Source of the DNA: Oscillospiraceae bacterium
Lineage (GTDB): Bacteria > Bacillota > Clostridia > Oscillospirales > Ruminococcaceae
Direction of reading: 5' to 3'
Assembly: GCA_900768105.1 (NCBI GenBank)
Contig: CAAGBQ010000107.1
Coordinates: 1 to 19,968 of the forward strand
DNA length: 19,968 bases
Part shown: in pieces, positions 15,524 through 19,968 of the stretch
Numbering within the stretch: position 1 is the first letter of the stretch
Layout: the number at the start of each line of letters is the position of its first letter
Program-made: the position numbers and the translations under genes
Notes under the pieces: generated by a model
Told to the model about the DNA's origin: nothing
Seen by the model: the letters and a program-made list of their open reading frames with translations, nothing else
Database searches by the model: none

Positions 15524-17212
15524 ATGAAAGCCATTAAACGAATTTCCGCTTTGCTTCTTGCGGTGGTTATGGTTGTTGCCATGGTTCCCGCGGTTTTTGA
15601 AACGGAAGCTTCCGCCTTGAGCTTTGAAGAGGAGTACAGCAAATACTATATGGTATTCAGCGCCGGAAGCGGCGTCGGCGGCTCCGAATCATGGGCATAC
15701 CTTGTTACCGAGGATTGCGTCCTTCCGGACGCTTCGGCATTAAGCTTCTTCCGCACCGATTATTACTTTACCGGTTGGAGCATAAACGGAAGGATATATG
15801 CCGCAGGCTCCACCTATAAGTTTAACAAAAACGAAGCTTCAAAGGGAGACAGCCAGTATATTGTAAGCGCCACCGCCCAGTGGCAGAAAAACGGCACTTC
15901 TTCTTCCTCTACCTCAAGCGACGGAAAAACCTATATCACCTGTACATATAAACCCGGCGATAAGGCAAAGGGAACCGAATACACCGTAAAATATGTTTCG
16001 GGCGAGGTTTTCCAACTTGATGAATGCCGCTTTACCAGAGAGGGCTATACCTTCGCCGGTTGGAGCGTTGACGGAAAAATTTTCCCTGCAAGCGTGAATG
16101 TTCAATCCGATTCCAGCTTCACCGCCGTTGCAACATGGAAATCCAACGGAATCCATATCGGCGGCGACAGCTCCTCCTCCGGTTCTTCCTCTGCAAGCAG
16201 CAGTAAGCCTGCAAGCAGCAAGCCCGCAAGCAGCAGCAAACCTGCAAGCAGCAAGCCCGCAAGCAGCAGCAAACCGGCGAGCAGCAAGCCCGCAAGCAGC
16301 TCTTCCTCCAGCGTAGTGGAGTCCTCCGTTTCCAGCTCCTCCGAGGTTTCTTCCTCCGTACCGGAAACTCCCGTAACTCCGCCCACTCCGGAATATACCC
16401 CCGTAACCATTTCTTACAGCATCTCCGGCGATATTCCCGTAACCGGAATTGAATTTACCGCCAACGAAGATCTTGGCGGAAAGGTTGCGCTTAATGTTTC
16501 CGTGCTCGACAGTTACAGCGCGGCGGATGACGCCACCTCCGCTTTTATTGCGGACGGCGATGTTCTTTCCGCATTCGATATTTCCGTTCTTGTTGACGGC
16601 GCCGCATACAGCGGCCCCGTAAACGGCGTTATCAAATATACCCTTAACGGAACCCAAGCGAACGCTTCCTCCAAATATAAAGAGTACATCAACGCCCTTG
16701 TTCATGTAATCGAAGCAGGCAAATTTGCCGGAAGCTCCTATTATATGTGCGAGGACGGCAAAGTGTATCTCTATAATGTGGAAACCGGAAGCAAATCCGA
16801 AGTGAACAACATCTCATTTGCCGAACACGACGGAGTTTACCGTCCGGTAATCGCCGATGTAAACAGCCTTTCTTCCTTTGCTTATCTTGCAAAGGAGGGA
16901 ACAATCGTCGAGGTAAAGCTTATGCCCGACGCAAACTCCACCGAGGTTTCCATGGATGTCGCCTCCCTTTCTCCCGTAATGCTTGTTCAGCTTGAAATGG
17001 GAAAAGCGGCGGCTGCTTCCTCCGGAATGCCCACCTGGGCACTTATCCTCATCATTGTGCTTGCAGTAATTGTTGTTGCGGCGGTGGTTGCGATTATTGT
17101 GCTCAAAAATAAAAACAGCGGCGGCGCAAAGCCGAAAACCGGTAATACAGAGCGCCGTGCGGTGCATCATCAAAGCTCGAAAGTAACCGGCTTTGACGAT
17201 GACGATTTCTGA
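15524..17212 (+). CDS. Secreted, membrane-anchored surface protein with InlB-type repeats
   Basis: A 562-residue protein starting at ATG 15524, with AAGGAGG at 15507-15513; an in-frame TTG two codons earlier is too close to that site. A signal peptide with cleavage after about Ala31 (EASA) is followed by two modules ending in YYFTGWSINGRIY and YTFAGWSVDGKIF. These resemble InlB B or Listeria-Bacteroides repeats (about 37-125 and 133-205). A Ser-rich linker with three SSSKPASSKPA units comes next (225-257), then Val/Ser/Thr/Pro-rich sequence, and a beta-rich domain of unknown family (about 285-470). A membrane segment (about 502-528) and a short basic-to-acidic tail ending in DDDDF complete it. 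There is no LPXTG motif, so anchoring is by the membrane. Adhesion or envelope binding is inference only. Confidence 0.8.
   Translation: MKAIKRISALLLAVVMVVAMVPAVFETEASALSFEEEYSKYYMVFSAGSGVGGSESWAYLVTEDCVLPDASALSFFRTDYYFTGWSINGRIYAAGSTYKFNKNEASKGDSQYIVSATAQWQKNGTSSSSTSSDGKTYITCTYKPGDKAKGTEYTVKYVSGEVFQLDECRFTREGYTFAGWSVDGKIFPASVNVQSDSSFTAVATWKSNGIHIGGDSSSSGSSSASSSKPASSKPASSSKPASSKPASSSKPASSKPASSSSSSVVESSVSSSSEVSSSVPETPVTPPTPEYTPVTISYSISGDIPVTGIEFTANEDLGGKVALNVSVLDSYSAADDATSAFIADGDVLSAFDISVLVDGAAYSGPVNGVIKYTLNGTQANASSKYKEYINALVHVIEAGKFAGSSYYMCEDGKVYLYNVETGSKSEVNNISFAEHDGVYRPVIADVNSLSSFAYLAKEGTIVEVKLMPDANSTEVSMDVASLSPVMLVQLEMGKAAAASSGMPTWALILIIVLAVIVVAAVVAIIVLKNKNSGGAKPKTGNTERRAVHHQSSKVTGFDDDDF
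16196..16294 (+). repeat. Three 33-bp tandem repeats in the surface protein gene
   Basis: Units at 16196-16228, 16229-16261 and 16262-16294 each encode SSSKPASSKPA and differ at a few third positions (AGT/AGC, AAG/AAA, CCT/CCG, GCA/GCG). The unit makes the flexible linker of the protein and is likely to vary in number between strains. Confidence 0.92.
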
Positions 17213-17225
17213 TTACCCATTGTGT

Positions 17226-17263
17226 AAAAAAAGTCCGTGCTCAAAATGAGCACGGACTTTTTT
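17226..17263. terminator. Terminator after the surface protein gene
   Basis: A perfect 11-bp stem (17233-17243 with 17247-17257) and AAA loop are flanked by seven A before and six T after. It lies 20 bases past the stop codon. Confidence 0.92.
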
Positions 17264-17363
17264 GTTGAGCACAGGGGAGCCCATAGCGCCAGCCGTCTTA
17301 CATATGGAAGAAGAAAAACGCTCCGCAAACGCGCGCGGCGCCTGCCAAAGGCGCAAAAGGCTA

Positions 17364-17392
17364 TTGCAATCCATAAAGCAATGTGATAAAAT
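17364..17392 (+). promoter_or_regulatory. Promoter of the acetyltransferase gene
   Basis: TTGCAA (17364-17369) and TAAAAT (17387-17392) are 17 bases apart, with TGA before the -10. The expected start is near 17399, about 33 bases before the ATG. Confidence 0.72.
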
Positions 17393-17431
17393 AATGAAAA
17401 AGAACAAATTTTCGATTTTGGAGGACGAAAT

Positions 17432-18187
17432 ATGAGCGCCGAGCCTGAATTCATTAACCTTACGGAAGAAAATATTGCTTCCCAGCACCTTTGCTGCATT
17501 ATCCGCAGCAAAACCGCACATCCGGGTGTGGAAACAAAGCGCGCGTGGCTGCACGACCGCCTTGGCGAAGGTCATGTTTTCAGAAAGCTTGACGAAAAGG
17601 CAACGGTTTTTATTGAATATGCTCCGCTTGAAAAGGCGTGGGTTCCTGTTTTGGGAGAAAATTATATGTACATATACTGCCTATGGGTTCTTGGCGACCA
17701 AAGGGGCAAGGGCTATGGCGATGAGCTGATGAACTACTGCATTGCGGACGCAAGGGCAAAGGGAAAATCCGGCGTTTGTATGCTTGCGGGCGAAAAACAA
17801 AAGGCATGGCTTTCCGACCGCCGCTTTGCCGAAAAATTCGGCTTTGTGCCGGTGGATTCCACCGATTACGGTTACGAGCTGCTTGCCCTTTCCTTTGACG
17901 GAAGCGCCCCGCACTTCGCCGAAGGCGCAAAGCGCGGAGCAATCGACCAACAGGAGCTTACGGTCTATTACAGCGACCAATGCCCCTATGTTCCGGCAAC
18001 GGTGGCGCTGGTGAAAAAGACCTGCAACGAAATCGGCGTGCCGTATAGTTTGGTTCATGTGGATACCCTTGAAAAGGCGAAGGCGCTGCCCTGCGTGTTC
18101 AATAACTATGCGGTTTTCTATAAGGGCGGGTTCGTTACGGTAAACCTTACCGACGCCGCGGCGCTGAAAAAAATTTTAAAGAAATAA
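17432..18187 (+). CDS. GNAT acetyltransferase with YoaP-like C-terminal domain
   Basis: A 251-residue protein. The N-terminal half is a GNAT fold: YMYIYCLWVLGDQRGKGYG contains the acetyl-CoA motif (RGKGYG, 91-96), and FAEKFGFVPVD is the usual beta-strand near the domain end. From about residue 172 a second domain begins with VYYSDQCPY (Cys184). Its order of strands and helices fits the YoaP domain, which resembles thioredoxin folds. The length equals that of the YoaP family, so it is probably complete. Start ATG 17432 has GGAGG at 17420-17424. The acetyl acceptor is unknown for this family. It has its own promoter and no obvious terminator. Confidence 0.87.
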   Translation: MSAEPEFINLTEENIASQHLCCIIRSKTAHPGVETKRAWLHDRLGEGHVFRKLDEKATVFIEYAPLEKAWVPVLGENYMYIYCLWVLGDQRGKGYGDELMNYCIADARAKGKSGVCMLAGEKQKAWLSDRRFAEKFGFVPVDSTDYGYELLALSFDGSAPHFAEGAKRGAIDQQELTVYYSDQCPYVPATVALVKKTCNEIGVPYSLVHVDTLEKAKALPCVFNNYAVFYKGGFVTVNLTDAAALKKILKK

Positions 18188-18260
18188 GCGTTGGCGGGAT
18201 GCACCGATTCACCGATTTTCGGCGCCGCCCGTTATAAACACAAAACTGCAATATAAAATA

Positions 18261-18308
18261 CTACCGCCGTCAAAAAAGTGCCTTAAATAGGGGTCCTTTG
18301 ACGGCAGT
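18261..18308. other. Unexplained inverted repeat
   Basis: GCCGTCAAA (18266-18274, with CCG before it) pairs with TTTGACGGC (18297-18305) around a 22-base loop, and two further pairs lie beyond a mismatch. No T tract follows on either strand. It lies 80 bases after the acetyltransferase and 60 bases before a strong promoter. It could be a weak terminator or an operator. The other bases between 18188 and 18366 show only a short CACCGATT direct repeat. Confidence 0.45.
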
Positions 18309-18366
18309 TTGCAATTTATCCTGCAAAAAGCACATAAAATGGGCAAAAAAAGTTTTGAAAAAACTA

Positions 18367-18395
18367 TTGACTTTTGCGGTTTAAAGCTTTATACT
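18367..18395 (+). promoter_or_regulatory. Promoter of the attenuator-controlled transport gene
   Basis: TTGACT (18367-18372) and TATACT (18390-18395) are separated by exactly 17 bases. Transcription should begin near 18402, giving a leader RNA of about 225 bases to the terminator. Confidence 0.9.
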
Positions 18396-18437
18396 TCTAA
18401 ACAAGAAATCAAACTTTTATGAAAGGAAGCGCAAGCG

Positions 18438-18566
18438 ATGAAAAACGCAGCTATGAGCATGGCAAAATACTTTAGCTTTACCGTTCGCTTTTTTGCGGGC
18501 TATTTTTGCTATGCTTATTATTACTTTTATCGCAAAAACAAAAGGGCGCTTCCCACGGCGGTTTGA
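18438..18566 (+). CDS. Aromatic-rich leader peptide
   Basis: A 42-codon ORF in the leader RNA with a ribosome site, AAAGGAA (18422-18428), nine bases before its ATG. Thirteen of its 42 residues are aromatic: seven Tyr and six Phe, no Trp. They include a YAYYYFY cluster (residues 25-31, codons 18510-18530). The tail is basic (RKNKRA) and the stop TGA is at 18564-18566, 35 bases before the terminator stem. The size, position and run of codons match leader peptides of amino acid attenuators, in which a ribosome stalls when the charged tRNA is scarce. The downstream gene is of a family that binds aromatic amino acids. A small membrane peptide is a less likely alternative because the residues are unusually rich in Tyr for that. 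Confidence 0.8.
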   Translation: MKNAAMSMAKYFSFTVRFFAGYFCYAYYYFYRKNKRALPTAV

Positions 18567-18619
18567 TTTTTCTGTTTTGCAAAACAACAGGATTTTTAAA
18601 GCGGTCCTTGCGGGAAGCG
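18546..18619 (+). promoter_or_regulatory. Proposed antiterminator pairing
   Basis: CGCTTCCC (18547-18554), at the end of the leader ORF, is exactly complementary to GGGAAGCG (18612-18619), which is the loop and inner 3' side of the terminator. The two structures should compete. A ribosome stalled on the Tyr cluster would leave the first segment free; one at the stop codon would cover it. The same first segment also pairs over eight bases with GGAAGCGC (18425-18432) at the leader's own ribosome site. Confidence 0.65.
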
Positions 18620-18637
18620 GGGACCGCATATTTTTTT
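18601..18637 (+). terminator. Attenuator terminator before the substrate-binding gene
   Basis: GCGGTCC (18601-18607) pairs with GGACCGC (18621-18627), and three further pairs, two of them G-U, extend inwards. After ATA there are seven T (18631-18637). It lies between the leader peptide and the structural gene, 23 bases before the start codon, so it can only act as a conditional terminator. Confidence 0.85.
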
Positions 18638-18660
18638 AAAAAGCAATGGAGGAAGTAAAA

Positions 18661-19674
18661 ATGAAACTTAAACAGATTATCGCAACAATTCTTGCCGCGG
18701 CTATGATGACGGCTTTGACCGCCTGTAATTCAAACGGCGGCGAACAGCCCCAGTCCGGTTCCGAAGAAAGCCAAAGCCAATCCGAAAGCACAAACGGGCA
18801 AAAATTTAAGGTGGGCGTAATCCAGCTTGTTCAGCACGATGCTCTTGACGCCGCCACAAACGGCTTTGTGGATGCGCTTAAAGAAAAATTCGGCGATGAT
18901 GTGGAGGTAGTTGTGCAGAATGCCTCCGGCGATTCTCCCACCTGCGGCGTAATTGCCAACCAGTTTGTTTCCGAGGGGGTTGACCTTATTATGGCGAACG
19001 CCACGCCCGCGCTTCAGGCGGCAGCCGCTGCCACCGGCAGCATTCCGATAGTCGGAACCTCCGTTACCGACTATGCCACCGCTCTCCAGATAAGCGAATG
19101 GACAGGCAAAACCGGCACAAATATCACCGGTACTGCGGACCTTGCGCCCCTTTCCGAACAGGCCGCTATGATTAAAGAGCTTTTCCCCGAAGCAAAAAAA
19201 GTCGGCATACTTTATTGCTCCGCAGAACCGAACTCCGCATATCAGGCGGGCGTGATTAAAGAGGAGCTTACGGCTCTCGGCCTTGAAAGCGAAGAGTTCA
19301 CCTTTGCGGATACCAACGATGTTGCCGCGGTTACAACCACCGCCTGCGGCGCCTGCGATGTGCTCTATATTCCAACCGATAACACCGCCGCCACCTGCAC
19401 CGAAACCATCAACAATGTTGCACAGCCCGCCGGCGTTCCTATAGTTGCGGGCGAAGCGGGAATCTGCTCCGGCTGCGGCGTGGCAACCCTCTCTATCAGC
19501 TACTATGACATCGGCCATATTGCCGGAGAAATGGCAATTGAGATCCTTACCGAGGGCAAAAACCCCGCCGATATGGAAATCCGTTTTGCTCCCGAGGTTA
19601 CAAAGATGTACAATGCGGACATCTGCTCCGCCCTTGGCATAACTCCTCCGGAGGACTACTCTCCGCTGGCATAA
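18661..19674 (+). CDS. ABC transporter substrate-binding lipoprotein, TrpX-like
   Basis: A 337-residue lipoprotein: lipobox LTAC with Cys22, a Ser/Gln/Glu linker to about residue 46, then a type I periplasmic-binding fold. The first strand is KVGVIQLVQHDALDAATNGF. Later come GVDLIMANATPALQAAAAAT, IPIVGTSVTDY, KKVGILYCSAEPNS and the final QPAGVPIVAGEAG/ISYYDIGHIAGEMA region. These are marks of the ABC_sub_bind family (PF04392), which includes TrpX tryptophan/tyrosine-binding proteins. I place the start at ATG 18661, with GGAGG at 18648-18652; an earlier ATG at 18646 overlaps that site. It is preceded by an aromatic-codon attenuator, so the substrate is probably Tyr or Phe. The expected permease and ATPase are not visible in the remaining 294 bases. 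Confidence 0.93.
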   Translation: MKLKQIIATILAAAMMTALTACNSNGGEQPQSGSEESQSQSESTNGQKFKVGVIQLVQHDALDAATNGFVDALKEKFGDDVEVVVQNASGDSPTCGVIANQFVSEGVDLIMANATPALQAAAAATGSIPIVGTSVTDYATALQISEWTGKTGTNITGTADLAPLSEQAAMIKELFPEAKKVGILYCSAEPNSAYQAGVIKEELTALGLESEEFTFADTNDVAAVTTTACGACDVLYIPTDNTAATCTETINNVAQPAGVPIVAGEAGICSGCGVATLSISYYDIGHIAGEMAIEILTEGKNPADMEIRFAPEVTKMYNADICSALGITPPEDYSPLA

Positions 19675-19690
19675 CAAACCCGAAAACATT

Positions 19691-19968
19691 GCCGTGCCAA
19701 CGCCGCGCAAGCCTTCCCCTTGGGGAAAGTGTCACGATGTTTCACAGATGTGAAACATCGTGACGGATGAGGGCCGCCCGCCTGCGGCGGGCGTGACTTC
19801 TGCCGCCACGCGCCGCGGCAATGCAGAGCGAATCTCGGCTCCCCTGTGCAAGGGTAGAAATTCCGAGCGCCTCCGGTGGAGGATGAAGCGAGGAATTTCG
19901 ACTGCCGCCGTCCGCGAACGCGAGAATAGCGTAAGCCGAAGCGTGAGCGGTTAACGGCAAAGGGGCAA
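19691..19968 (+). repeat. Large intergenic hairpin repeat at the window's end
   Basis: In order it has a GCCAACGCCGCGCAAG lead-in, a CTTCCCC/GGGGAA inverted repeat, and a perfect 15-bp stem with a 4-base loop (19731-19745 with 19750-19764). Then come GACGGATGAGGG, GCCCGCC-TGC-GGCGGGC (19776-19792), GTGACTTCTGCCGCC, and further short pairs (CTCC/GGAG near 19871-19881, GAAATTCC with GGAATTTC). The first 80 bases match 1-85 in reverse; the middle 47 match 5602-5648. It continues to the end of the window without a gene. Confidence 0.82.

Noticed and set aside
18402..18637. T-box riboswitch in the leader of the substrate-binding gene
   Set aside because: The 3' arm GGGGACCGC faintly resembles the T-box motif, but it is at the wrong side of the terminator, and I find no stem I features. 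The leader contains a well-placed, translated-looking aromatic ORF instead.
18646..18660. Earlier start of the substrate-binding protein
   Set aside because: The ATG at 18646 overlaps the GGAGG ribosome site that serves ATG 18661, and the signal peptide is better from 18661.
1..19968. CRISPR array
   Set aside because: The repeated blocks are irregularly scattered over the window, have no uniform spacers, and no cas gene is present.
1..19968. Window ends as the inverted ends of a mobile element
   Set aside because: Inverted repeat copies lie at both ends, but other copies of the same family lie inside, no transposase or integrase is present, and the genes between are ordinary chromosomal functions. 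An assembly or window limit is a simpler explanation.

Overview
The window looks like chromosomal DNA from a Gram-positive, gut-type Clostridia bacterium. Oscillospirales is my guess, not a proof. Reasons: strong AGGAGG-type ribosome sites, lipoprotein signal peptides with AGC or TAC lipoboxes, compact TTGACA/TATACT-like promoters (several with an extended TGn -10), base composition close to 50% GC, and GC-rich hairpin repeats between genes. I see no phage, transposase, CRISPR, rRNA or tRNA genes.

Layout. (1) 1-5536: two paralogous lipoproteins of about 850 residues. Each has an N-terminal repeat region that looks like a beta-propeller, fused to a family-1 extracellular solute-binding domain. 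The first has its own terminator; the second has its own strong promoter. (2) 5704-10452: a tight run of two CUT1-type sugar ABC permeases, a HlyD/MacA-like adaptor and a MacB-like periplasmic-core membrane protein without an FtsX channel. There is no ATPase gene. With the second binding protein this looks like one operon, ending at a bidirectional terminator. (3) 10526-11902, minus strand: DUF1294 membrane protein, RlmA 23S rRNA methyltransferase and a small TSCPD protein, expressed from a promoter about 300 bases upstream with repeat DNA in the leader. (4) 12373-13722: BrnQ branched-chain amino acid carrier, with a hairpin at the very 5' end of its mRNA. It converges on a CPA2 cation:proton antiporter (13824-15128, minus). 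(5) 15524-17212: a surface protein with a signal peptide, two InlB/Listeria-Bacteroides-type repeats, a Ser-Lys-Pro-Ala linker and a C-terminal membrane anchor. (6) 17432-18187: a YoaP-like GNAT acetyltransferase. (7) 18367-19674: a promoter, a 42-codon leader peptide with 13 Tyr/Phe codons, an intrinsic terminator, and then a TrpX-type ABC substrate-binding lipoprotein.

The most interesting find is unit 7. It has the parts of a ribosome-mediated transcription attenuator: an aromatic-rich leader peptide, a segment at the end of that ORF complementary to the loop of the downstream terminator, and spacing that fits a ribosome stalled in a YYYFY codon cluster. The regulated gene belongs to a family known to bind aromatic amino acids, so the leader and target agree. 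The second point of interest is the joining of sugar importer parts with efflux-type adaptor and MacB-core proteins in one operon.

A family of hairpin-rich intergenic repeats is scattered through the window (1-85, 5561-5648, 11932-12010, 12060-12180, 15238-15310, 19691-19968). Inverted copies lie at both ends of the window.
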